Below are positions 47,288 through 55,809 of a stretch of DNA of 64,000 nucleotides, piece by piece (within the stretch, counting starts at the first letter, position 1; every line of letters starts with the position of its first letter). A program made the translations under genes and the position numbers. Location: NCBI GenBank assembly GCA_965214585.1, contig OZ243957.1, positions 3,286,001 to 3,350,000 on the forward strand, written 5' to 3'. The notes below the pieces were generated by a model. The model worked only from the letters and a program-made list of their open reading frames with translations, was not told the DNA's origin and did no database searches. Origin of the DNA: JAHCHG01 sp965214585 (GTDB lineage: Bacteria > Acidobacteriota > Blastocatellia > Pyrinomonadales > Pyrinomonadaceae).

Positions 47288-48633
47288 TGCCCGATTCGAT
47301 TTTAATTGTTGACGACGAACCCGGAATCCGCGAAACTTTGCGCGGAGTTCTGGAAGATGAAAATTTCGAGGTTGAAACCGTCGAATCGGGCGAAGATTGT
47401 CTGACTTCGGTTGAGAAAAATAATTTCAGTTGTATTCTTTTAGACGTTTGGCTCGGCGGAATTGACGGTTTGCAGACGCTTGAGAAATTGCGCGAAAACG
47501 GAAACGATTCGGCGATTGTGATGATTTCGGGACACGGAAATATCGAAACGGCGGTCAATGCCACGAAACTCGGCGCGTTTGATTTTATTGAAAAACCTCT
47601 GTCGCTGGAACGCACGATTCTGACGGTGAAAAATGCGATCAAACAGAGAGATTTGGAGAAAACGAATTTCAGGCTTGCCGAACAATTGAGCAAAGATCAT
47701 CAGATGATCGGCGAATCGGTGGCGATGCGGGCTTTGCGAAAGCAGATTTCGATTGTTGCTCCGACGGACGGCAGAGTTTTGATTTCCGGCGAATCGGGAA
47801 CGGGGAAAGAACTTGTCGCAAGAGCAATTCACGCGCAGTCGAAACGGAAAAACACCGCGTTTGTCGAGATAAATTCCGCCGCGATTCCCGAAGAACTGGT
47901 CGAATCCGAACTTTTCGGGCATTCCAGAGGCGCGTTTTCGGGCGCGGTAAAAGCTAAAAAGGGGAAGTTTGAAATTGCCGATCAGGGAACAGTATTCCTT
48001 GACGAAATCGGCGATATGTCAACGCGCGTGCAGGCAAAATTGCTGCGTTTTTTAGAAGAACAGAGATTTGCGCCGGTTGGCAGCAACACGCCCGTTAATG
48101 TTGACGTTCGCGTAATTTCGGCGACAAATAAACCGCTTTCGGGTTTGATCGAAAACGGCGATTTCCGCGCCGATCTGTTTTATCGCCTGAACGTCATCCC
48201 GTTTCAGATTCCGCCGCTGCGCGAAAGATCGGAAGACGTGCCGCTTTTGATCGAGCATTTTAACCGGAAATTTTCATTTGAATACGGCAGAAAACCGAAA
48301 AAATTCACCGATGCCGCCGTCGAATCTTTGCAAAATCACACTTGGCTCGGAAATGTGCGCGAACTCAGAAACATAATCGAGCGCGTGATAATTATGCACG
48401 CAAAACAGAAGGTTACGGAAAAGGATTTGCCCGAATTGAGCGAAACCGAACCGCCCGCTTCGAGTTTCCGTTTTCCTTCTTTTAAGGAAGCAACGGACGC
48501 TTACCAAAGGGAATTTATTCTGCACAAATTAACCGAAGCCGACGGAAATGTTGCAAAAGCGGCGGAACTGATGGGCGTTGATCGAAGTCATCTGTATCGC
48601 CGTATGAAGAATCTGAGCATTTCGACGAAATAA
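47287..48633 (+). CDS. NtrX-like sigma-54-dependent response regulator
   Basis: 448 residues from ATG 47287. Receiver domain at 1-120 ('ILIVDDEPGIRETLRGVLEDE', 'CILLDVWLGGIDGLQTL', 'MISGHGN', 'FIEKPLS'). AAA domain at about 140-370 with Walker A 'GESGTGKELVARAIH', 'GHSRGAFSGAVKAKKGKFE' (the GAFTGA loop reads GAFSGA) and 'GTVFLDEIGDMS'. C-terminal Fis-type HTH ('EADGNVAKAAELMGVDRSHLYRRMKNLSI'). It would activate sigma-54 promoters when phosphorylated by the ntrY-like kinase. The Thr to Ser change in GAFTGA is conservative and may lower, not abolish, sigma-54 contact. Confidence 0.93.
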   Translation: MPDSILIVDDEPGIRETLRGVLEDENFEVETVESGEDCLTSVEKNNFSCILLDVWLGGIDGLQTLEKLRENGNDSAIVMISGHGNIETAVNATKLGAFDFIEKPLSLERTILTVKNAIKQRDLEKTNFRLAEQLSKDHQMIGESVAMRALRKQISIVAPTDGRVLISGESGTGKELVARAIHAQSKRKNTAFVEINSAAIPEELVESELFGHSRGAFSGAVKAKKGKFEIADQGTVFLDEIGDMSTRVQAKLLRFLEEQRFAPVGSNTPVNVDVRVISATNKPLSGLIENGDFRADLFYRLNVIPFQIPPLRERSEDVPLLIEHFNRKFSFEYGRKPKKFTDAAVESLQNHTWLGNVRELRNIIERVIIMHAKQKVTEKDLPELSETEPPASSFRFPSFKEATDAYQREFILHKLTEADGNVAKAAELMGVDRSHLYRRMKNLSISTK

Positions 48634-48653
48634 TTTTATCAGGCAAAAGAAAA

Positions 48654-50687
48654 TTATTTTCCGGTTTCCTGTAAAACTCTTTCGAGATTGACTTTTGCAA
48701 GTTTATAACCCGGATTGATGTTTAATGCCTGACGATAATCGGCAATGGCGGATTGCAAATTTCCTTTGCTTTCGTGAGCAAAACCGCGATTGTTGTAAGC
48801 CTCGTAAAAATCCGGGTTCAGCCCGATAGCTTTATCGTAATTGATAATGGCTCGGTCATAATCGCCTTTGTTGCGGTAAGCGATTCCGCGATCATTATAA
48901 GTTCTGGCAAAATTCGGATTCAATTCGATGGATTTGTCGTAATCGAGAACGGCTCTGTCATAATCGCCCGTAGAAGCGTAGGAATAGCCGCGACCATTAT
49001 AACCGCCGATAAAATCGGGTTTAAGTTCGATTGTTTTTGTAAAATCTTCAATCGCCTTCTCGTAGCTGCCTTTGGTGTGATAAGTCAGCCCGCGATAATA
49101 ATACGCAAGCGCGTAATCGGGATTTTTTTGGATGGTTTGGGTGAAAGCGTTAATGGCTTGAGCGTAATCGAGCTTGGTTCTGTAAACCATTCCCATATTG
49201 TAATAAGCGTCGGCAAAATCGGGCTTTAGTTTAATGACATTTGCGTAATCATTGATCGCCGAATCATATTCGCGGTCTTTTTCATACGAAACTCCGCGAA
49301 AAAAGTAGGCATCGGCAAAATCGGGTTTGAGTTCGATAACCTTCGTAAAATCCTTAATCGCCGAACTGTCTTTGCGATCATTTTGGTAAGTTATCGCCCG
49401 ATTATAAAAAGCATCGGCAAAATCGGGTTTCAATTCGACAACCTTCGTAAAATCTTCAACGGCATTCTTGAAATCGTTTATCTCCTTAAAACTCAAACCG
49501 CGACTGAAAAAAGCATCGGCAGAATCGGGTTTTAGTTCGATAATAGTTGTAAAATCTTTGATCGCCTGAGTGTAATTTCGCTCGTTTTTATAAGCTAATC
49601 CGCGAGTATAGAGAGCATCGGCAAAGTCCGTCTTAAATTCAATTACTTTGCTCAGATATTTTACGGCTTGAGCGTAATTTTCAGTTTTGTAAAAATAATT
49701 TCCGCGATTGTAATAAAAAGATGCGGCGACAAAATCCGGTTTCAAATTTGCGGCAAGCGTCAGGTCGCGCGTGGATTCCTCTATATTTTCCTTATTTCTG
49801 TAAACTGTTCCGCGATTGTAGTAAGCCTCCGCGTAATCGGGTCTTAAATTAATGGTGTTTGTAAAATCCTCGATTGCCTGATCGAATTTACCCGTATTCT
49901 GATAAGCAATTCCGCGAAAATGATAAGCAAAGGAATTTTTTTGATCGGTTGCGATAGCTTGCGTAAAAGCGGAAATCGCTTGAGTATAATCTTCCGCGTC
50001 GAAAAAAAAGTATGCGCGGTTAAAATGGATTTTGGAATCTTCGTTTCCCAAATAGAGATTTTCACTAATCTCCGTTAAAGCCGGCGGTTTCTTTCCCGGA
50101 TCGCTTTTATCGCCTAAATCATTACCGTTTCCCTTGCCCGAATTGCCGGCATCTCCTGATTTTTCTTCCCCGGTTATATTCTGTTTGATCGCATCGATAA
50201 GGCGGTCAGGCGCATCAGCTTGGCGCAGAATATTTTCAACAACGGGAACTAGAGGTGATTCAACTTTTCGTTTTTTTATGTCGGAGATTAAATAGTCTAT
50301 AACTTCCTTTTTGGATCTGAATTTATTATTCGGAACTTCGGAATTTAAGTTATTAATAATTTCAGTATAAGAAATCGGTTTATTTTCGGTTTCTTGAGTT
50401 GATCTGAAATTTGCTCGAATAGCTTCTATAATCGCATCTGTTGCACCGTCTTTTCGCAATGTAATCTCAAGTTCCGGCGTTAAATGAAAATCCACTCCGC
50501 GCTCTTTTATATCTCTGGCAACTCTCTCGAATAGTATTTTTTTGTTTGAAGCGGGTGCAGCCATCGCTCTTAGAATCTGTGATATTGAAAAGGTGGATTC
50601 AGTTTGCGCTTTGATACTCCACGCGGAAAAAATGAAACAAAAAGAAAACAGTATGAATGTTGTGAAATAAACCTTTCGTCCTCGCAT
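48654..50687 (-). CDS. Exported TPR protein with 13 repeats
   Basis: 677 residues: signal peptide at about 8-27 ('FTTFILFSFCFIFSAWSIKAQ'), then two related helical modules. These are 'QILRAMAAPASNKKILFERVARDIKERGVDFHLTPELEITLRKDGATDAIIEAIRAN' and 'EIINNLNSEVPNNKFRSKKEVIDYLISDIKKRKVESPLVPVVENILRQADAPDRLIDAIKQN'. A Gly/Lys linker is followed by 13 TPR units of 34 residues (about 225-665) with strong 'FADAYYNRGxxYxxKxDYxxAIxDFTKxIELKPD' conservation, plus a partial unit. Probable scaffold in the envelope. The kinase gene at 50733 lies 45 bp upstream on the same strand. Confidence 0.9.
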   Translation of the reverse strand: MRGRKVYFTTFILFSFCFIFSAWSIKAQTESTFSISQILRAMAAPASNKKILFERVARDIKERGVDFHLTPELEITLRKDGATDAIIEAIRANFRSTQETENKPISYTEIINNLNSEVPNNKFRSKKEVIDYLISDIKKRKVESPLVPVVENILRQADAPDRLIDAIKQNITGEEKSGDAGNSGKGNGNDLGDKSDPGKKPPALTEISENLYLGNEDSKIHFNRAYFFFDAEDYTQAISAFTQAIATDQKNSFAYHFRGIAYQNTGKFDQAIEDFTNTINLRPDYAEAYYNRGTVYRNKENIEESTRDLTLAANLKPDFVAASFYYNRGNYFYKTENYAQAVKYLSKVIEFKTDFADALYTRGLAYKNERNYTQAIKDFTTIIELKPDSADAFFSRGLSFKEINDFKNAVEDFTKVVELKPDFADAFYNRAITYQNDRKDSSAIKDFTKVIELKPDFADAYFFRGVSYEKDREYDSAINDYANVIKLKPDFADAYYNMGMVYRTKLDYAQAINAFTQTIQKNPDYALAYYYRGLTYHTKGSYEKAIEDFTKTIELKPDFIGGYNGRGYSYASTGDYDRAVLDYDKSIELNPNFARTYNDRGIAYRNKGDYDRAIINYDKAIGLNPDFYEAYNNRGFAHESKGNLQSAIADYRQALNINPGYKLAKVNLERVLQETGK

Positions 50688-50732
50688 AAATTAATTTTGT
50701 ATCATTTTTTCCTTTCTGTCCATAGTTTTCTA

Positions 50733-52502
50733 TTAACATTTACCGTTGTAAATACAATCATCACTCAACTTTTTAGGTTTCGGTTTGGGAGTGGAAACCG
50801 GCTTGGGCGTTTTAACAACAGTCGGTTTCGGTTTGACAATCGGTTTTGGCGTTTGCCTAATCGTCGGTCTTGGAGTCGGCTGGACGACGGGTTTGACTAC
50901 TTTTGCGGGCGTATCAGCCGAAGTCGGCGTTTCTGCATCTGTTTCAATATTTGCCGGCGAATTTGTTTGAGATGAGTCCGTATTTGTTTCACCGGAAGAA
51001 ACTGTTTCAGGCGAAGACGCGGGTTCGGGAGTTTCAAAGGTGTTTGTATTGCTGTTTTCAAAGACCGATTTTGATTCGGACGGGTAATTCATCCAGACAA
51101 CGAAACCTAAAAGTCCGCCGCCGACAACTGCAAAACCTAAAATTCCTATTATAATCGCCGCTATCACATTAAACCCGGAACTTTTTGCAGCCGCCGGTTT
51201 AACTTTTACAGACGAAACAACATCAAAATTTTTATTCGCATTGAGTTTTGTTTTTTTCTGATTTTCCGCAAAGTTATCGCCGACGTAAGGAATTTCGGAC
51301 ACTTCGTCGGCAGTATCGAATCCCGCAATGTCCGTGTTTGAAAATTTCAAATCGGTTGATGAATTTCTGACGGAAGAAAACGCATCAATTGATTCGTTCT
51401 GCGGCGGGGAAGTTTGAGAAAAACTTTCATTTTCAGATTCGGTTTCCTTCGGTAAATCATTCAACCTGACGGTTTTCGCGTGCATCGGGTTTTGCTTTTG
51501 GTCGCTTTTGATTTCGCTGTTTTGAAGATTTGCTTTTTCGAGTGCCTTGATTCTTTCCGCTTCGCGTTTTCGCCGGGCTTCCTGAGCGACAATATCTTTC
51601 AAAACTTTTCGCATTTCGAGTGCCGTCGAAAAGCGGTCATCGCGCTCGATTGACATAGCTTTTACCAACCATTGAGCCATCGCAGGCGGCAGATCGGGAT
51701 TTATTTCCAAAGGATCGGGCAGCGGATCGCCTTTTCCTTCCCACGTTTCCAAAGTTCTCTTTTTAATATCAACGGGCGGATAATTTGTCAGCAGATGATA
51801 AAAAGTTGCACCAAGGGCGAAAATATCGCAGCGCGAATCCGTATCCTGAGCCAGAATTTTCTCGGCTTCGTCTTTGTGTTTGAGAAGAATAAGTTCGCGG
51901 AACATCGGATCTATTACGCGCAGAATCTGTTCAATCGGAGAATAATCGAGAGTCGCTCCGACAAACGTCATCTGCGTAATTGTCGCAGTTTTATCCGTGC
52001 TTTTGGCAATGCCGAAATCGAGAAGTTTGATTTTATTCCATTCGTTAAGTTTCAGATTCTGAGGTTTTATATCGCGGTGTATAATCGGCGATGCCAGATT
52101 GTGCAGATAATCCAGAGCCTCCAGCAATTGGTCAATCCACGGCAGAACCTGCTCGAAAGTAAAAGGCTTCTTGCGCTTTTGCAGCATTTTCATCAAATCG
52201 TTGCCCTCGATAAATTCCATCACGAGAAATTCCCTGTCGCCGTCGGAAAAGTAATCCGTTACGTCCGGGACGGTTTCGTGGCGGGCTTTGACCAGAGAAT
52301 TCGCTTCGCGCCGAAATGCTTGTTTTATCAGAAGTGCCTGTTCTTCATCCGAAGAATTTTCCAATTCGAGAAGAATTTCCTTAACCGCAACAACTTTATC
52401 AATTCTTTGATCGAGAGCCTGATAAACCGCACCCATTCCGCCTTGCCCCAAAAGCCGGACAATGCGGTAGCGATTCTGCAAAATTGTGTCAATCGTAAGC
52501 AT
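50733..52502 (-). CDS. Ser/Thr protein kinase with Pro/Lys-rich extracytoplasmic tail
   Basis: 589 residues from the ATG at 52502; an upstream in-frame ATG would add 30 residues with no family match. Kinase domain at about 12-280 ('RLLGQGGMGAVYQALDQRIDKVVAVKEIL', 'IIHRDIKPQNLKL', 'LLDFGIAKS', 'DIFALGATFYHLLT'). A charged linker is followed by one membrane segment at about 450-472 ('VIAAIIIGILGFAVVGGGLLGFVVW') and an outer tail rich in Pro, Thr and Lys. It ends 'DDCIYNGKC', where two cysteines could form a loop. First gene of a two-gene unit with the TPR protein. Confidence 0.92.
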   Translation of the reverse strand: MLTIDTILQNRYRIVRLLGQGGMGAVYQALDQRIDKVVAVKEILLELENSSDEEQALLIKQAFRREANSLVKARHETVPDVTDYFSDGDREFLVMEFIEGNDLMKMLQKRKKPFTFEQVLPWIDQLLEALDYLHNLASPIIHRDIKPQNLKLNEWNKIKLLDFGIAKSTDKTATITQMTFVGATLDYSPIEQILRVIDPMFRELILLKHKDEAEKILAQDTDSRCDIFALGATFYHLLTNYPPVDIKKRTLETWEGKGDPLPDPLEINPDLPPAMAQWLVKAMSIERDDRFSTALEMRKVLKDIVAQEARRKREAERIKALEKANLQNSEIKSDQKQNPMHAKTVRLNDLPKETESENESFSQTSPPQNESIDAFSSVRNSSTDLKFSNTDIAGFDTADEVSEIPYVGDNFAENQKKTKLNANKNFDVVSSVKVKPAAAKSSGFNVIAAIIIGILGFAVVGGGLLGFVVWMNYPSESKSVFENSNTNTFETPEPASSPETVSSGETNTDSSQTNSPANIETDAETPTSADTPAKVVKPVVQPTPRPTIRQTPKPIVKPKPTVVKTPKPVSTPKPKPKKLSDDCIYNGKC

Positions 52503-52698
52503 CTTCGAGTCTATTATCAAAAAGATAAGAAAAAGCGCGTTTGACAAATTATTCCCTAAATCTTCTGAAAAGTAAATTTTGAAATGTAACAAAAATGCGG
52601 ATTTTCCAAATCAATAGTTCCATTTTGTTAAGTCTGATGCTCAATAAAATGTGAAAATTTCTCATAAAATTATGATAAAATTAAATTGAAATTTTGCA

Positions 52699-53003
52699 AT
52701 GAAATATGATTGGGATAAAAACAAAGCCATATCGAACATCAAATCGCACGAAGTTGCTTTTGAAGAAGCAGTTTGGTTTTCAATGATGAATGGGCAATTC
52801 AGTTATATGATGATATTCATTCCGACATCGAAGAAAATAGATTTACCATTATTGGTTTAGCGAAAGTAAAACTTTTGCGCGTAACATATACAGTTGAGAA
52901 AGATGAAAATGATAACGAGATTATTAAAATAATTTCTGCCAGAGATGCAAAAGGAACTGACAAAAAAGATTATGAATATAACAGAAACAAATTCGATTGG
53001 TAA
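52699..53003 (+). pseudogene. brnT: BrnT-type toxin gene with a single-base frameshift
   Basis: The ATG at 52699 opens 'MKYDWDKNKAISNIKSHEVAFEEAVWF', the BrnT start. The downstream part 'FNDEWAIQLYDDIHSDIEENRFTIIGLAKVKLLRVTYTVEK', then 'IIKIISARDAKGTDKKDYEYNRNKFDW', continues in another frame. One missing base, most simply in the TTTT run at 52777-52780, would restore a full-length BrnT of about 100 residues. BrnT is a ribonuclease toxin of the RelE fold. Either a true inactivating mutation, programmed slippage, or a sequencing error. Confidence 0.8.
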
Positions 53004-53346
53004 AATTATGGAAATCGAAACCACCCAAGCGGATGTAGAAGAATCGCGCAAAAACGGTGTCCCCGAACAAGAAATTTTCGCAGTCGGCACGAAACGGCGT
53101 TACAAACGCTCGCCACATATTACGAAACGCTCAGACCAGCAAATAAAAATGGAAATTTATCTCGACGGTGATATTCTCGATTTTCTAAAAAAGCGTTCCG
53201 ATGACTCTTTGGAAAAACAAATTAATGCTGAATTACGAAAGCTGTTGGAAAATGAAATACAAAATCCTATTGTCGAAATCCAGCACAAGATTTTAAGCGA
53301 TAATAAATTTTTGCGCGAGTTAAAGGACAAACTCAAAGCGGCATAA
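52972..53346 (+). CDS. brnA: BrnA-type antitoxin (plus strand)
   Basis: 124 residues from ATG 52972, a start overlapping the toxin gene by 32 bp, as in the second module (38-bp overlap). ATG 53008 is an alternative. 'ADVEESRKNGVPEQEIFAVGTKRRYKRSPHITKRSDQQIKMEIYLDGDILDFLKKRS' and 'QINAELRKLLENEI' match the BrnA pattern: a basic hinge, then a ribbon-helix-helix strand ('KMEIYLDGDILDFLK'). It would neutralise BrnT and repress its own operon. Intact although its toxin is frameshifted. Confidence 0.82.
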   Translation: MNITETNSIGKIMEIETTQADVEESRKNGVPEQEIFAVGTKRRYKRSPHITKRSDQQIKMEIYLDGDILDFLKKRSDDSLEKQINAELRKLLENEIQNPIVEIQHKILSDNKFLRELKDKLKAA

Positions 53347-53379
53347 AAAAAGGACTTGTTAAAAATCAGCAAATAAAAA

Positions 53380-53778
53380 TTACGCGGCTTTTAATTTTTC
53401 GGAAACTGCCTCGATAAATTTTGAATTATTAACCAGTTTTTCAGCGACATTTTCCAATATAATTTCGTTTTCGCAAATATCATTTTCAAATGCCGTTCGG
53501 AGTGCTTTATTCAAAAGTTTTTCAAACAATTCGGTGTTTTCTCCGGCGCGTTTGCGAAAATGATTCAGAATGTCGCCTTCGATGTAAAAAGTGAGTTTGA
53601 TTTTCGCATCACGCGGATTTATTTTGCGGCTGCGTGGGCGGAAAATGTGTTTGCCGACGGACGGAATCGCTTCTTCGTCAATTCCGCGAGATTGCATTTC
53701 GTCATATTTTTCTTGCGTCATTTCCAAAATAACTTCACGATTACCCGAAGTATCCTGAGTTGAATTTTTCTCGTTCAT
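53380..53778 (-). CDS. brnA: BrnA-type antitoxin (minus strand)
   Basis: 132 residues. 'EMTQEKYDEMQSRGIDEEAIPSVGKHIFRPRSRKINPRDAKIKLTFYIEGDILNHFRKRAGENTELFEKLLNKALRTAFE' follows the same plan as the plus-strand antitoxin: a Gly/Val hinge, basic 'RPRSRK', then the RHH strand 'KLTFYIEGDILNHF'. Both end in 'EKLKAA/DKLKAA'. Overlaps the toxin gene by 38 bp. Confidence 0.85.
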   Translation of the reverse strand: MNEKNSTQDTSGNREVILEMTQEKYDEMQSRGIDEEAIPSVGKHIFRPRSRKINPRDAKIKLTFYIEGDILNHFRKRAGENTELFEKLLNKALRTAFENDICENEIILENVAEKLVNNSKFIEAVSEKLKAA

Positions 53779-54055
53779 AACTTTCTTTTTCTTCCGGTTC
53801 GGCTAATCTCGCCGAGATAATGCGGTAAACTTCGTTTTCAGTATCCTCGCTGCGAACCGCATAAACCACATACAAAACCTTGTTTCTACTTTCGCCGATA
53901 CAAACATAACGCTTTTCTTCGGCGGTAGAATGTGCGTCATCGTATTCTTCCAAAGCAAATTCATCTTGTAAAGCCGAACTTGCTTCTCCAAATGTAACGC
54001 CGTCGTGACTTTTGATATTTATTTTTTCTTTGTTTTCATCCCAATCAAAAATCAT
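53741..54055 (-). CDS. brnT: BrnT-type ribonuclease toxin (minus strand)
   Basis: 104 residues. 'MIFDWDENKEKINIKSHDGVTFGEASSALQDEFALEEYDDAHSTAEEKRYVCIGESRNKVLYVVYAVRSEDTENEVYRIISARLAEPEEKESYEREK' contains the BrnT landmarks: F-x-W-D-x-x-K, H-x-V-x-F-x-E-A, D-D-x-H-S, R-I-I-S-A-R and the final Y-E-x-x. Intact copy. Convergent with the frameshifted module at 52699; a MITE-like element lies about 35 bp upstream of its start. Confidence 0.9.
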   Translation of the reverse strand: MIFDWDENKEKINIKSHDGVTFGEASSALQDEFALEEYDDAHSTAEEKRYVCIGESRNKVLYVVYAVRSEDTENEVYRIISARLAEPEEKESYEREKFNSGYFG

Positions 54056-54089
54056 AATTTATTATACAGGTTTTTAAGATTTGCATCTA

Positions 54090-54270
54090 AGAATCTGTTT
54101 GGAAACTCAGAAAAAACGTATCGCCACCATCTTGGTGGCTGTCTTGGTGGCATCTTGCCGCCAATTCGAGCGTTATTTGCTCAATGTCAGAGAAAAACAG
54201 ATAAATTTGGCGGCTGGAAGCCACCAAGACAGCCGGCTGGAAGCCTGCGATACAATTACCAAACAGCTTC
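54090..54270. mobile_element. MITE-like palindromic element, copy 3
   Basis: GAATCTGTTT at 54090-54099 and AAACAGCTTC at 54261-54270 form the ends (one mismatch). Inside, GGCTGGAAGCC and GGCATCTTGCC modules recur as in copies 1 and 2. The right end supplies the first base pair of the radA stop codon, so insertion was right at the gene's 3' end. Confidence 0.75.
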
Positions 54271-55649
54271 TAAAATAATTCGTCCATCGCTTCATCCAAA
54301 TTCTTCACGCCGACAACGCGGATTCCCAAAAGTTTTTCCAAGCCTTTTTTGTTCGACGCAGGCAAGATCAATTTCTTAAATCCCAAAGTTTGCGCTTCTC
54401 TCGCACGCGATTGCGCTTGCAGAACGCCGCGCACTTCGCCGGTTAAGCCGACTTCGCCGAAAACTGCGGTTTCGGGCGGAACTTGCAGATTTCTGAAACT
54501 CGAAGCGATTGCCGCGATAATTCCTAAATCCGCCGCCGGCTCATTAATTTCCAAACCGCCCGCGATGTTTACGAAAACGTCGTCATTTGCCAATTGAAAA
54601 CCCAATTTTTTCTCTAAAACGGCGATCAAAAGCGAAGTTCGGTTGTAATCGAAACCCTGCGCCATACGTCTGCCCGTGCCGAATTTTGTTCCGGTAACGA
54701 GTGCCTGAACTTCGACGAGCATCGGGCGCGTGCCTTCCATACAAACCGTGACGATAGAACCGCTTGCGCCTTCGGGACGTTCCTGCAAAAAGACTTCCGA
54801 AGGATTGCCGACGGGAACTAAGCCTTCATTCGTCATCTCGAAAACGCCGATCTCGTTTGCCGCGCCGAAACGGTTTTTCGTCGCTCTGATAATTCGGTGA
54901 TTGTGATGTCTGTCGCCTTCAAAATAAAGCACCGTGTCAACAATGTGTTCGAGCGTTTTCGGTCCGGCAATCGAGCCTTCTTTGGTGACGTGACCGACGA
55001 GAAAAACCGGCGTTCCCGTGCCTTTGGCAAACATCATAAATTCGCCCGCCACGCCGCGAACTTGTGAAACCGAGCCGGGCGCGGATTCGAGTTTTTCGCT
55101 GAAAACCGTCTGAATCGAATCAACAATAACAAAATCAGGTTTCAATCTTTCCGTTTCGGTAAAAATCGCTTCAAGATTCGTTTCCGGCAGTAGAAACAAA
55201 TTATCGGCGTTCAATCCTAATCTTTCGCCGCGCATTTTTATTTGCCGTTCGCTTTCTTCGCCGGAAATATAAAGAACTTTTCCGCCCGATTCGCTCAATT
55301 GATTGGCAACGTCCAGAACTAATGTAGATTTTCCAATTCCCGGAGAACCGCCAATCAAAACCAGCGAACCGGCGACAATTCCGCCGCCTAAAACGCGGTC
55401 AAATTCCTCAATTCCGCTTGAAGTTCTGGCATCGTCCTGCGATTCGATGTCTTTGTAGGAAATCGGTTTTGTTTCCCGAAAACTCGAAACGGATTTGCCC
55501 GAACTTTTGCCCGTAGTCTGCGCTGTCGGGCGAAAAGTTTCTTCGACCAGAGTGTTCCACTCGCCGCAGTCGGCGCATTGCCCGTGCCATTTTCGTTCCT
55601 GATTGCCGCAGTTTTGGCAGACATAGATTGTTTTCGGTTGTTTTGCCAT
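54270..55649 (-). CDS. radA: DNA repair protein RadA
   Basis: 459 residues. N-terminal C4 zinc finger ('CQNCGNQERKWHGQCADCGEWNTL'), RecA-like core with Walker A 'GGSPGIGKSTLVLDVA', 'YISGEESERQIKMRGERLG', Walker B 'FVIVDSIQTV', the RadA-specific 'KNRFGAANEIGVFEM', and a Lon-like C-terminal domain ('DVFVNIAGGLEINEPAADLGIIAAIASS', 'FGEVGLTGEVRGV'). It helps branch migration in homologous recombination. The final stop codon is formed at the border of a MITE-like element. Confidence 0.96.
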   Translation of the reverse strand: MAKQPKTIYVCQNCGNQERKWHGQCADCGEWNTLVEETFRPTAQTTGKSSGKSVSSFRETKPISYKDIESQDDARTSSGIEEFDRVLGGGIVAGSLVLIGGSPGIGKSTLVLDVANQLSESGGKVLYISGEESERQIKMRGERLGLNADNLFLLPETNLEAIFTETERLKPDFVIVDSIQTVFSEKLESAPGSVSQVRGVAGEFMMFAKGTGTPVFLVGHVTKEGSIAGPKTLEHIVDTVLYFEGDRHHNHRIIRATKNRFGAANEIGVFEMTNEGLVPVGNPSEVFLQERPEGASGSIVTVCMEGTRPMLVEVQALVTGTKFGTGRRMAQGFDYNRTSLLIAVLEKKLGFQLANDDVFVNIAGGLEINEPAADLGIIAAIASSFRNLQVPPETAVFGEVGLTGEVRGVLQAQSRAREAQTLGFKKLILPASNKKGLEKLLGIRVVGVKNLDEAMDELF

Positions 55650-55654
55650 TGATT

Positions 55655-55809
55655 TGTTAATTGTTCGTGGTTAGTCGTTCATTGATTGTTATTTCCAAAC
55701 TTTAGAAGTTATCATAAAATTTGTGTTTGCAAACGCCAAGTTATAGAAAATCTCGAATTTTTTCTATACAACAACGAACAACGAGCAACGAACAACGAAC
55801 AACCAACAA
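55655..55809. repeat. Inverted heptad-repeat element K (radA / SDR, divergent genes)
   Basis: Left arm at 55655-55689: TGTTAAT, TGTTCGT, GGTTAGT, CGTTCAT, TGATTGT, just 5 bp from the radA start. Right arm at 55768-55809: CGAACAA-type units running up to the SDR ATG (55810). A nested hairpin TATAGAAAA/TTTTCTATA-like lies at 55743-55769. It is the only paired element seen between divergent genes, so it must contain or overlap two promoters. Confidence 0.85.

Noticed and set aside
54005..54379. 124-residue frame over the radA 3' border
   Set aside because: Its sequence comes from the palindromic modules of MITE-like copy 3 and antisense radA.
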